A stretch of 64,000 nt of DNA. Origin: an uncultured Lachnospiraceae bacterium (GTDB lineage: Bacteria > Bacillota > Clostridia > Lachnospirales > Lachnospiraceae). Each line of letters starts with the position of its first letter. Positions within the stretch are counted from its first letter, which is position 1. The notes beneath the pieces were generated by a model, which worked only from the letters and a program-made list of their open reading frames with translations, was not told where the DNA came from and did not search any database. Both the position numbers and the translations under genes were made by a program. The DNA lies in contig CANQSN010000003.1 in NCBI GenBank assembly GCA_947626505.1, forward strand, positions 1 to 64,000, written 5' to 3'. Shown here piece by piece: positions 17,260 through 25,615 of the stretch.

Positions 17260-18124
17260 GGTTCATACGCCCTTTCCATATTTTAAACTTTTTAACATCT
17301 ATCGTCTTTCTCTGCAAATAACTGAGCTTCTTTCTGACAGACTCTGCATCCACATCGCGGTAAATCTCCCCGCCTATTACAACTGAAACCATGCCGGTTT
17401 CTTCCGATACTACAATCGTTAAACTATCCGACACCTCGCTTATCCCCAACGCCGCCCTGTGCCTTGTACCAAGCTCCTTATTAATATCCAGATTAGATGT
17501 AAGCGGCAAATAACAGGTGGCGGATACAATACGGTTATTACGGATAATAACCGCTCCATCATGCAGAGGCGTATTTTTTTCAAAAATATTGATTAAAAGC
17601 TGGCTGCTGACTGCCGCATCTACAGCAATCCCAGTACGCTCATACTCTCCCAGCGCAACCTCCTGCTCAACCACAATCAAAGCCCCTGTTTTATATTTTG
17701 CCATTTCAAATGTAGCCTTAACAATCTCGTTTATCGTTCTCTGGCTGAACCTCTCCGACTTACCGCTCTGGTCGTCAGAGGACGGAAGCAGGCTTGCAAC
17801 AATATTCTTTCTTCCAAGCTGCTCTAAAGCATTTCTGAATTCCGGTTGGAATACAATTATAATCGCAATTACTCCCACATTAAACATCTTTGTAAAAATC
17901 CATAATATAGTGTTTAACTGGAATACCGCCGCAATTATCATCAGAGCAATCAGCACCAGAAAGCCTTTAAACAGTGACCACGCCCTTGTCTTCTTAACCC
18001 AGCGGAAAATCTGATAGATTAAAAAAGTAATAATCACTATCTCAATAACATCTGTTACCTGAATCCTCGGAAATGACATCCAGTATAGATATTTTTCTAT
18101 AAACTCTAGGATTCGATTATTCAT
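17231..18124 (-). CDS. cdaA: Membrane diadenylate cyclase CdaA
   Basis: 297 residues. Three N-terminal membrane helices (within about residues 22-95), then the DAC domain (PF02457) with LHDGA (DGA at 189-191) and GTRHRAALG (RHR at 221-223), the two catalytic motifs. The enzyme joins two ATP into c-di-AMP, which controls potassium and osmolyte transport and cell-wall homeostasis. The GGAG site precedes the ATG; the stop of the upstream membrane-protein gene is four bases away, so the two unknown membrane proteins upstream are very likely co-transcribed. Confidence 0.97.
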   Translation of the reverse strand: MNNRILEFIEKYLYWMSFPRIQVTDVIEIVIITFLIYQIFRWVKKTRAWSLFKGFLVLIALMIIAAVFQLNTILWIFTKMFNVGVIAIIIVFQPEFRNALEQLGRKNIVASLLPSSDDQSGKSERFSQRTINEIVKATFEMAKYKTGALIVVEQEVALGEYERTGIAVDAAVSSQLLINIFEKNTPLHDGAVIIRNNRIVSATCYLPLTSNLDINKELGTRHRAALGISEVSDSLTIVVSEETGMVSVVIGGEIYRDVDAESVRKKLSYLQRKTIDVKKFKIWKGRMNREIKEDASK

Positions 18125-18128
18125 AATA

Positions 18129-19067
18129 CTACTCCTGCCTTATTTCTCTAGTATTAATCTTCTTGACATTTATATTCTTTGCGGAAACCGTTACCTTAGG
18201 AACCGCCTTTACATAATAATAGTAATCATCATCTTCAAACTGCACAATCTCTACTCTGCTGTAATCCACCACACATTTGAAAAACTGGACTACCAAAGCA
18301 ACTGCGCAGGAAATCATTGAACCAAACAAAATAACGCTTATCCCAAGCTCGTCCTCCAGCAAAACGCTTCCTGCCAAAAGTCCCAGAATCATCAAAACCA
18401 TTCCTGATACAATTGCAATAACCCATGAGTAATGTATGGAGCTGCGGTAAATCATATAAGTCACCATTATCACGACAGAGAATACTACTATAAACATTAG
18501 CATTTCCTGATTCCTTATAAGGCTGTCTATTATAAATGTAATAGGTTGGACTGAGCTTTCATCTGTGGAGGCTGTTAAAAACGACTGCAATTCATGGGCA
18601 TGTACGCTGTAATAGTACAATACAATTCCGCAAATAACGGGAACAATCCCTACAGGGCCAACCAGCATCGCAACAAGCAGCGGCACGCAGCATGGAAGCT
18701 TCATAAGCAGCGCCATAGTAATCAGTACAATATAGCTCTTGCCGGGCACTAACCTTAAATAAAGCAGGTAAACAACCGCCACAAATGCAAGCCAGACAAC
18801 CGCCGCCTCCATACTTAAGCTTAATAAATCCACAAACGCTATCAAAAATGCGATTAAAGAAATAACTCCGCTCGGTATAAATGCACACACAAAGGATACT
18901 CCCAAAATAAAGCTGATTCTGTATATATCTTCGTTATACCCAAACAACTCCTTGAAAGAAAAATATAATATCATCATATATAGGAAACGGATTAAAAAAA
19001 TAAAAAAACGTTCCCGCTTCTGGTAGAAAGAACAAATCCTATCCCTAATAATCAATAAATTCATCAT
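18129..19067 (-). CDS. Unknown polytopic membrane protein upstream of cdaA
   Basis: About 312 residues from the ATG at 19067 (an ATG follows directly at 19064); the longest possible start at 19121 would overlap the preceding gene by 77 bases, and the GGGGGAG site at about 19080 favours the shorter form. About nine or ten hydrophobic segments fill residues 20-265, including PSGVISLIAFLIAFVDLLSL and LPCCVPLLVAMLVGPVGIVP. The C-terminal about 45 residues are cytoplasmic and hydrophilic, with five consecutive aromatic residues within DDDYYYYVKAVPKVTVS. I do not recognise the family. It lies four bases before cdaA, so a role in envelope or c-di-AMP-linked physiology is an inference from context only. 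Confidence 0.7.
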   Translation of the reverse strand: MMNLLIIRDRICSFYQKRERFFIFLIRFLYMMILYFSFKELFGYNEDIYRISFILGVSFVCAFIPSGVISLIAFLIAFVDLLSLSMEAAVVWLAFVAVVYLLYLRLVPGKSYIVLITMALLMKLPCCVPLLVAMLVGPVGIVPVICGIVLYYYSVHAHELQSFLTASTDESSVQPITFIIDSLIRNQEMLMFIVVFSVVIMVTYMIYRSSIHYSWVIAIVSGMVLMILGLLAGSVLLEDELGISVILFGSMISCAVALVVQFFKCVVDYSRVEIVQFEDDDYYYYVKAVPKVTVSAKNINVKKINTREIRQE

Positions 19068-19503
19068 TTTGTTCAACCACTCCCCCTTCCTCAAACACTT
19101 TAGGGCTCTTATCCTGTTCATTGCTATAAATGGACTGCAATTTCTTTAAATCCCTATAATACCTGCGAATCCCTTTTTTGGCTCTATCAAACTGCTTCGC
19201 ATATATCGCTCTTGATATTACATAATATACCATAAGCAAAACAAAAAATGCTATAATAGCAATAATACTAATATTTTTAATTCCAAACTTATTAATCAGC
19301 TTAAAAAGCTGCTCATAATATGCCAATATAACTATTCCTGACATTAAAGCAAATGCGATTATTACAGAAAATATACTCTTTAACATCTGCAGCTTCACAT
19401 AATCCTTTTTAAAATATCCTGCCAACTGCAGCTCTTTTTTACTATTATGCTTCTCATAACATGCGCATTTTGTCATTATACGAACCTTTTCCTGATTAAT
19501 CAC
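19045..19503 (-). CDS. Unknown small membrane protein, first gene of the cdaA operon
   Basis: 152 residues; starts with GTG, nine bases after GGAGG. Residues about 10-45 are hydrophilic with two cysteines (KCACYEKHN), two membrane segments follow (about 45-64 and 78-98), then a basic, probably helical tail with FDRAKKGIRRYYRDLKKLQ and a C-terminal acidic stretch. Family not recognised. It overlaps the next unknown membrane protein by about 20 bases and has its own sigma-A promoter upstream, so it opens the operon that contains cdaA, cdaR, glmM and HPr. Confidence 0.7.
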   Translation of the reverse strand: MINQEKVRIMTKCACYEKHNSKKELQLAGYFKKDYVKLQMLKSIFSVIIAFALMSGIVILAYYEQLFKLINKFGIKNISIIAIIAFFVLLMVYYVISRAIYAKQFDRAKKGIRRYYRDLKKLQSIYSNEQDKSPKVFEEGGVVEQNDEFIDY

Positions 19504-19595
19504 ACCTTCCCACCTCCAACCGCAAAACAGTTATATCATATATATTCCTAACCGCTGGTAATAGTCTATTTACTTATTATTGCCAATCATTGAAT

Positions 19596-19624
19596 AGTAT
19601 ACCATAGAATACTACTTTATTCAA
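19596..19624 (-). promoter_or_regulatory. Predicted sigma-A promoter of the cdaA operon
   Basis: TTGAAT (19619-19624) and TATACT (19596-19601) on the minus strand, spacer 17 bases, about 90 bases before the GTG of the first gene. No other promoter of this quality was noticed between here and cdaA. Confidence 0.6.
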
Positions 19625-19648
19625 ACATGGCGTTAGTATTTATGTAAC

Positions 19649-19678
19649 AAAAAAAGCACTAAAAATAGTGCTTTTTTT
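19649..19678 (-). terminator. Intrinsic terminator of the fibronectin-domain gene
   Basis: Hairpin with core AGCACTA / TAGTGCT (19655-19661 with 19666-19672), four-base loop, extended on both sides by A and T tracts. It stands just past the stop of the minus-strand gene upstream and in front of the cdaA operon promoter, insulating the two. Confidence 0.85.
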
Positions 19679-19704
19679 ATTTTATAATTACTATAAATTT
19701 TTTA

Positions 19705-22017
19705 TTATTTTACCTTTTTAGTTAAAGACGACGTCTTAAATGCACAAATTCTATCCATTGGAGCAGTTACTGTACTGAACGCAGTCGATTCGTTGCACAC
19801 ATAAATGGTATTGCCCGATATTGTAATTCCTTCGCTCATACTCGGCATAGGGCAGACATTTTTACATTTTTTAAGCGACTTAATATTATCGCCCGACCAT
19901 TTAGGGGAATAGTAATCTAACTGACTTATATAGTATGGCATAGTATCCAGATACAGATTACCGCGGGAAAGTACCAAATCGCCATTAGGCAAAAATGCCA
20001 ATCCCTGCACTCTGTCAGGCAGATTAATCTTCTTCTTTGCAGTAAGCGTAGGCGTTGAACTTTTGTTTCCAATAGTATAGCTGTATAGCGGCTGCTTTCC
20101 CTGCTCTCCAACCTTTCCAACCCACAGCATTCCCTTATAATACGTCATATATGATGCTGTTGTCTTAACCTTGCACATTGCGTCGTATTCTACATACTGG
20201 AATGTTTTCTTCTTCTTTGCCGCGCTCTTTATTTTTGAAAAACGTATAGCCGCCGCATTGCTTCCATGGCTCACCCAAAGATTTGTTCCATCATAAGCCA
20301 ATCCGCCCGCATGTACCTGATCAGGCAGCACAATAGTAGTCATAAGCTTACCATTACTCTTTTTCATAACATATAAAACCGTATTTACATTTGAATTATA
20401 ATCATAAGCCGACATAATAATATACGAGCCCGCAGCAGTAATTCCCTGAGGCGTCATGCGCGTAGAAGAAAATCCTCCTGCATTTGTATTAATTGCGCCC
20501 GGAATAATAATACTCTTTTTAAATAATACGTATTTTTTAAACCACTTATTTGTGGTGTATACTTTAGATTTCTTGAACTTCTTATAACTCTTAAAATACT
20601 TTGCCTTAGTGCTTGTCGCTTTAATCTTAGCGGGTACAACCTTTTTAATCTCAGAACCCAGTGAAGCATAAGGGAAACTTGAAACAGTCCTGTACGACTT
20701 TACCTGAAACTCATATTCCACGCCATTTACCAGACCAAGCTTTATATAATAATATGTTCCCTGCTTTATGTCGGCAATCTGTTTAAATTCTTCTTCACCG
20801 CTTTTCTTTGCATATATATAATATCCGGTAGCTCCGCTTACCTTTTTCCACGACACCTTAGCCGCCTTACTTCCCGAAAGCATTGTAACAACTGTTTCTG
20901 CCGGCGAAGTGCTGAACTTAACTCCCGTTGACGCCTTTCCGGCAAATGCATCCGACACCTTATATGCCTTTACTCTGAAATAATAGCTTTTTGCTGATTT
21001 TAACTGCGCAACACCATATTCAAGCACATTGCCGACATCGCCTAATGTAGTATACTGCGGATCGTCTGTAGCTTTGTACTCTACAATATATCCGTCCGCT
21101 CCGTTAACCGGATTCCATGAAAATGTAACGGAATCAGGAGAACACTGCTTAAATACAACGGGCGTTGCCTGTTCAGGCGTTGTTACTGCTGTAAATGAAT
21201 CAGTCATTTCACCATATACTGCAACTGAAGGCGTTGTTCCGTAATATGCTCTGATTCTGAAGGTATATACCGTTGCCGGAGTAATAGTAATATTATTTGA
21301 CGACTTAATATTAGTCTGATTCGTCGTCACATAGTTGTTAGTAGGGCCGCCCTTAATACTTTTCCACTTCTTTTCAGCTTCATCATACTTCATAATCTGA
21401 TAACCTGTGGCCCCCTCTACGACATCCCACGTCAAATAAATGGAATCCACTGCCGGATCGAGCTGCTGTATATTGGCTGTCTTATCCGGAACTACATCTA
21501 TCTTGTATGTAGCGCTCAAATCCTTATATTTTACTGTTATCACTTTTTCTCCCATCTCGGCTGAAATCTCTGTCGAACCCTCTTTTAATTCCTTGTCATT
21601 CCAGAAAAATGTACAGTCCTTTACCGGCAGCGAAACTGCGTTGCCGCTGGCGTCTGTATCATTCTTTATTCCCTTTATCTCAACATCCGCAGTTGTAAAG
21701 GGCTGCTTATAAACAAGCTTTTTATTCAATGCTTCAGCTTTTATGGAAATGTACTCTGCCTCTTCTGGAAGATCCCCTGAAGAATCGCCGACAACTTCTT
21801 CTGAAGTATCGGAAGGATTACCTGATGCATTTCCCGAAGGATTACCTGAAGAATCACCGGTTGCTGAAGCCGGATTGCCTGATACTAAGTCCCCTTCTTC
21901 CGCATTTGTAATAATTGTACTGACGCCTAAAACGCATGCACTAATTCCTTCCCCACCTGTTTGCATAAGCATTGCTGCAATCAACAGCATTGCAATAAAC
22001 TTACATCCTTTTCTCAT
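19705..22017 (-). CDS. Secreted protein with three fibronectin type III domains and a propeller-like C-terminus
   Basis: 770 residues, AAAGGAG site. A signal peptide covers about residues 1-30, followed by a low-complexity Ser/Gly/Asn/Pro linker (repeats of SGNPSGN and related units, about 45-75). A Bacterial-Ig-like segment (about 90-180) leads into three fibronectin type III repeats (about 190-285, 285-372, 375-465), each with a GYxxx-xx-Y core (GATGYQIMKYDEAEKKW, GADGYIVEYKATDD, GATGYYIYAKKSGEEE). The last about 270 residues carry repeated beta-sheet strands typical of a YncE/propeller fold (LAYDGTNLWVSHG, LAFLPNGDLVLSRG, ISGNTIYVCNES). No LPxTG or S-layer motif was seen, so surface attachment is unclear. 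A role in cell-surface or polysaccharide interaction is inference. Confidence 0.8.
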   Translation of the reverse strand: MRKGCKFIAMLLIAAMLMQTGGEGISACVLGVSTIITNAEEGDLVSGNPASATGDSSGNPSGNASGNPSDTSEEVVGDSSGDLPEEAEYISIKAEALNKKLVYKQPFTTADVEIKGIKNDTDASGNAVSLPVKDCTFFWNDKELKEGSTEISAEMGEKVITVKYKDLSATYKIDVVPDKTANIQQLDPAVDSIYLTWDVVEGATGYQIMKYDEAEKKWKSIKGGPTNNYVTTNQTNIKSSNNITITPATVYTFRIRAYYGTTPSVAVYGEMTDSFTAVTTPEQATPVVFKQCSPDSVTFSWNPVNGADGYIVEYKATDDPQYTTLGDVGNVLEYGVAQLKSAKSYYFRVKAYKVSDAFAGKASTGVKFSTSPAETVVTMLSGSKAAKVSWKKVSGATGYYIYAKKSGEEEFKQIADIKQGTYYYIKLGLVNGVEYEFQVKSYRTVSSFPYASLGSEIKKVVPAKIKATSTKAKYFKSYKKFKKSKVYTTNKWFKKYVLFKKSIIIPGAINTNAGGFSSTRMTPQGITAAGSYIIMSAYDYNSNVNTVLYVMKKSNGKLMTTIVLPDQVHAGGLAYDGTNLWVSHGSNAAAIRFSKIKSAAKKKKTFQYVEYDAMCKVKTTASYMTYYKGMLWVGKVGEQGKQPLYSYTIGNKSSTPTLTAKKKINLPDRVQGLAFLPNGDLVLSRGNLYLDTMPYYISQLDYYSPKWSGDNIKSLKKCKNVCPMPSMSEGITISGNTIYVCNESTAFSTVTAPMDRICAFKTSSLTKKVK

Positions 22018-22152
22018 TGTTAAATCTCCTTTGTTTCATCTTACAATTAACTTTTTCTTTGTCACTTCTCTTCAATTGTCATAGTATATATGGTATATGT
22101 GAGAGTAAAGTGAATCCTGTTATATCTTCTTGGCGATAACAGAACATAACAA

Positions 22153-22201
22153 AAGCACATCAAAGATGTTCTATGTAAAAAACAACATACTTTGCGTGCT
22201 T
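22153..22201 (-). terminator. Probable terminator after the Hpt gene
   Basis: Long imperfect hairpin: AAGCACG-CAAAG-TATGTT pairs with AACAT-CTTTG-ATGTGCTT with small bulges, a 13-base loop rich in T, followed on the minus strand by TTTTGTTAT. It separates the phosphorelay genes from the fibronectin-domain gene. Confidence 0.6.
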
Positions 22202-22227
22202 GCTTTGTTTTTTTAATTATATCAATA

Positions 22228-22584
22228 CTATTTTGACTGTTCGTACTCGCGAATAGCGGCAACAGTATCGTTATATACTTCCGTCACCTTTTGGTATAAC
22301 TCCTCATAATTGCCATGAGGACCGTTTCTTAACGCCTCCGTCATATCTTCACTAGCTTTGCACAGTCTGTCAAATGAGAGATTCTGGCATACTCCCTTCA
22401 TAGTATGAGCGGCTCTAAACGCCTCCTCATAATTGGGCTCCTCCATCCCGCTTTTCAAAAGGTCATAGCTTGAATCGTTAAGATATTTTATTACAAACTT
22501 ATCCACTATCTTATCGCTCATAAACCTTCCAAGTACGCTTTTATAGTCTCCTCCGATTCTCTCATATAGCTGTTCTATTGTCAT
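22228..22584 (-). CDS. Stand-alone Hpt (histidine phosphotransfer) domain protein
   Basis: 118 residues, all accounted for by one Hpt domain (PF01627). The phosphorylatable histidine is His60 in RAAHTMKGVCQNL, with the usual downstream helix FDRLCKASEDMTEALRNG. It passes phosphate between receiver domains. It lies 24 bases behind the REC-GGDEF-EAL gene and shares a strand with the hybrid kinase upstream, so a phosphorelay from that kinase through this protein is likely. AAGGAGG site before the ATG. Confidence 0.92.
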   Translation of the reverse strand: MTIEQLYERIGGDYKSVLGRFMSDKIVDKFVIKYLNDSSYDLLKSGMEEPNYEEAFRAAHTMKGVCQNLSFDRLCKASEDMTEALRNGPHGNYEELYQKVTEVYNDTVAAIREYEQSK

Positions 22585-22608
22585 ACTATAATTCCTCCTT
22601 ATAAAATA

Positions 22609-25455
22609 TTACACCGGAATAATATCGTCTGAATCTAATTTTTCTGCAAATTCATGCTCCGGCAGCGGCTTAGAAAAATAATATCCCTGAATATAATCAC
22701 ATTGATGATGTTTAAGGAACTCTACATGCTCCTCCAATTCAGCGCCCTCCGCCACAATCTTTGTGCCAATGCGGTGAGCCAAATCTGTAACTGACGTAAT
22801 AATGCTCTCAGCCTTTGAGTTCTTGCCAATCTTACGTATAAAACTCATATCAAGCTTAACTATGTCAAAATCATGATCAAGCATCATCTCAAATGATGAA
22901 TATCCTGTTCCAAAATCATCCAATAAAAGCTTTGCTCCATTTTCCCGCATCTGCTCCAAGACTTCTCCGCTTCTTGATACAACAGACGCATATGCCGATT
23001 CCGTAACTTCAAATCTCCAAATATCTTTGGGGAGCTTTGAATTCTTAATATCCGATAATATGGTTTCAATCATCTTATCATCAAAGAAGTCCATGCGGGA
23101 AAGATTGACCGAAACAGGTACAATAGGCAGACCTTTATCGTAACGTTCCTGCTGGAACCGCATAACTTCCTGCTCCACATATAAATCTACTTTGGAAATA
23201 TGTCCCTTCTTCTCCAATGCCGGTATAAATGTCCCCGGCGAAACCATACCATGTTCCGGATGAATCCATCTAACTAACGCCTCGGCAGAAGCAAGCCTTT
23301 TAGTAACCGGATCATAAATAGGCTGGTAATATACCTTTATATCTTTATTGGCAATAGCCTGTTCAATCTCTCCGGTCAATGCGGTAGCATCAATATAGTT
23401 CTCATGCATGGAATTCTCAAATACTGCATATGGCTGAACATTATGATTCTCAATGTGCGTCCCTGCAAGGCTCGCCCTGTCGCACATACCGCTTATATGC
23501 ATTCCGGTATCCTCAATCATATATATACCGCATCTTCCGTTAATACAGATTGACTTACCTTCAATCTCTACATTCTTATAGCAAATATCTGATATAACAT
23601 CATAATCCAGATTCTCCTGCTGAATAAGCGCAACAAAATGATCCGCATCCAGCCTTCCGGTTATAAGAGGCTTTAAATCAGAATTCTTAATCTGCATATA
23701 GAAATTACGCAGCATCTGATCTCCCACATCAAGTCCAAACATCTCGTTAATAACCTTAAAATCATTCAGGTTAAAATGCGCTAAGGCAAACTTGTCGTCT
23801 TGACTGCTTATATTAAATATATTCTTGGCTCCTTCAAAGAATCCCTCTCTGTTCATGCCGCCCGTAAGGGTATCCGTATGGGCAAATTCTGTATTATCCT
23901 CAACAGACATAACAATATAAGCCTTCGTATCATCAAGGTAGGAAAGATGAATCTTCACTACGATTGTTTTGCCTGAGCTGCTTGCCCCCTGAACTGAAAA
24001 TTCATAACTATCCAGCATATCAAGTTTCTGTTCAATATTAGAAAGCTCCAGATTCTTAATGAACTTTTCCCTGTCCTGTAAGGCAATAACCTCTTTTGCC
24101 ACCTTTTCATAGGTGTCTTTATAATCATATACCTCCGACATATTATTAAACTGTGAATCATATGCGCACTTTTGGAGCCTTACCGTCCTGTTCCTTCTGT
24201 CTATCACTCCTACTACCTGATATTCCTTATTATACAAAGCCGCCGGCAGCGTTTCATCCAAATATTCCTGTGTAATATCAACCATATAAAATACAGCCTC
24301 TATACTCTCAGACAGGGCGTCATGCATTAAGCGTACCACAGCTTTTACATACTTGAGCGGTTCGCCATCCCCCTTGCTTTCAAATGGATACTTGCCTTCA
24401 ATTACAGTATGCCCCTCCTGAAACGCCTGATAAATCATATCCTTATGGAACTGGTTAAGGAAATTTTCTCTCTTGCCCTCCTGCTCAGGAATATACTTGG
24501 ACAGCACGTCAACCATGTAATCCAGTGTTTCTGCATTTTTAACGTATTCATCAGGAAGCTTGCTTGTAACGCTGCTCAAGCCTGAATCATTAAAATTAAA
24601 CTGGCATGATACAAACGAACCTACCGATATCTTAACAGCAGAATTCATCTGCCTCATAAAATCCTCATTAATATCGCGAACATAAAGTATTACAACCTGA
24701 TGGTCATCCGAATATTCCGCACTTTGATAAAGTTCCATTGAAACCCAGCGGTAATCTCCGCTTATCTTGCGTCTGTAACGACATGCCGCAGTCTTCTTGC
24801 CTCTTGCAAAATGCCTTCTAAGATAATCAAGTCTTGTAAAAGCCAGATAATCCCTTACGTCCTCCGGATGCACCATGCCTAAATCAGCAAAATTCTTAAA
24901 CCATTTGGACATCTGTATATTATACCCCGCTTCAGGAGTGGCCTCTTCTTCATTCATTCTAAGCACCTTATGCCTGTCTGAAGTAAGATTCACTTTAAGA
25001 ATCTTATAATATACAAAGGACAGCATACGCACTGCATCCTCTGTATCACTGGATCTCTTTCTATAAAGCATAATTGTGTTTATTACTCTGTGGGAAATAA
25101 CCGTAGCATCAAAAGGCCTTGTAAAATAATCTGTTGCCCCAAGCTCATATGCCTGACAAATACTTTCTATATCATTCTCCGAAGAAATTACGATTACCGG
25201 CATACTGTCAAGCCAGTATTTTTCCTTTAACTCTCTCAATACATCATACCCGCTCATCCCCGGCATAATAATATCAAGCAATACCAAATCATACGCATTG
25301 CCCTTTTCCTCAATCATTTTAAGGGCGCTCTCGCCATCCACTGCTTCCTCAATATAATATTTATCGTCTAATATAGTTCTAAGCATATCTCTGTTTATCT
25401 CGGAATCATCTACGACTAATATTGTAAATTCCTTTTCATCCTTCCGGTTATCCAC
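22609..25455 (-). CDS. REC - PAS-like - degenerate GGDEF - EAL protein (c-di-GMP phosphodiesterase)
   Basis: 948 residues from a GTG at 25455, which stands seven bases after AGGAGG; longer starts lack a site. N-terminal receiver (about 10-130) with ILVVDDSEINRDML and LVLLDIIMPGMSG. The middle (about 160-500) holds two PAS-like regions. A GGDEF-fold domain (about 520-690) begins DTLTGGMNREGF but its active-site loop reads RLDADHF instead of GGDEF, so cyclase activity should be lost. The EAL domain (about 700-940) keeps EALVRW, DDFGTGYSSF, KLDMSFI and QGYYFSKPLP, the residues needed for hydrolysis of c-di-GMP. The protein should lower c-di-GMP when its receiver is phosphorylated; direction of control is inference. 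It follows the hybrid kinase gene by about 160 bases. Confidence 0.92.
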   Translation of the reverse strand: MDNRKDEKEFTILVVDDSEINRDMLRTILDDKYYIEEAVDGESALKMIEEKGNAYDLVLLDIIMPGMSGYDVLRELKEKYWLDSMPVIVISSENDIESICQAYELGATDYFTRPFDATVISHRVINTIMLYRKRSSDTEDAVRMLSFVYYKILKVNLTSDRHKVLRMNEEEATPEAGYNIQMSKWFKNFADLGMVHPEDVRDYLAFTRLDYLRRHFARGKKTAACRYRRKISGDYRWVSMELYQSAEYSDDHQVVILYVRDINEDFMRQMNSAVKISVGSFVSCQFNFNDSGLSSVTSKLPDEYVKNAETLDYMVDVLSKYIPEQEGKRENFLNQFHKDMIYQAFQEGHTVIEGKYPFESKGDGEPLKYVKAVVRLMHDALSESIEAVFYMVDITQEYLDETLPAALYNKEYQVVGVIDRRNRTVRLQKCAYDSQFNNMSEVYDYKDTYEKVAKEVIALQDREKFIKNLELSNIEQKLDMLDSYEFSVQGASSSGKTIVVKIHLSYLDDTKAYIVMSVEDNTEFAHTDTLTGGMNREGFFEGAKNIFNISSQDDKFALAHFNLNDFKVINEMFGLDVGDQMLRNFYMQIKNSDLKPLITGRLDADHFVALIQQENLDYDVISDICYKNVEIEGKSICINGRCGIYMIEDTGMHISGMCDRASLAGTHIENHNVQPYAVFENSMHENYIDATALTGEIEQAIANKDIKVYYQPIYDPVTKRLASAEALVRWIHPEHGMVSPGTFIPALEKKGHISKVDLYVEQEVMRFQQERYDKGLPIVPVSVNLSRMDFFDDKMIETILSDIKNSKLPKDIWRFEVTESAYASVVSRSGEVLEQMRENGAKLLLDDFGTGYSSFEMMLDHDFDIVKLDMSFIRKIGKNSKAESIITSVTDLAHRIGTKIVAEGAELEEHVEFLKHHQCDYIQGYYFSKPLPEHEFAEKLDSDDIIPV

Positions 25456-25509
25456 ATCCACGCCTCCTCCATTTGCCTTTAACATCATAAACACAGTACA
25501 TTCTTTAAT

Positions 25510-25538
25510 ATTGTATCATAATACTTTTTATTTTACAA
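25510..25538 (-). promoter_or_regulatory. Predicted sigma-A promoter of the REC-GGDEF-EAL and Hpt genes
   Basis: TTGTAA (25533-25538) and TACAAT (25510-25515) on the minus strand, spacer 17. It lies in the 160-base gap behind the hybrid kinase, so the two downstream genes need not depend on the kinase's transcript. Confidence 0.45.
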
Positions 25539-25615
25539 TGCGGCAACGCAAAAAGAAAATTAAATTTTGAAACACTGGCTTTCATAATATCAGAGCTTTA
25601 ATTATAAAACAAAAA

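Noticed and set aside
18984-19121. Longer start for the membrane protein upstream of cdaA
   Set aside because: The ATG at 19121 would overlap the preceding gene by 77 bases and has no ribosome site; the ATG at 19067 is better.
22180-22201. c-di-GMP (GEMM) riboswitch suggested by ACGCAAAG near the phosphorelay genes
   Set aside because: The string is part of the terminator hairpin after the Hpt gene, and the other conserved GEMM segments are absent.
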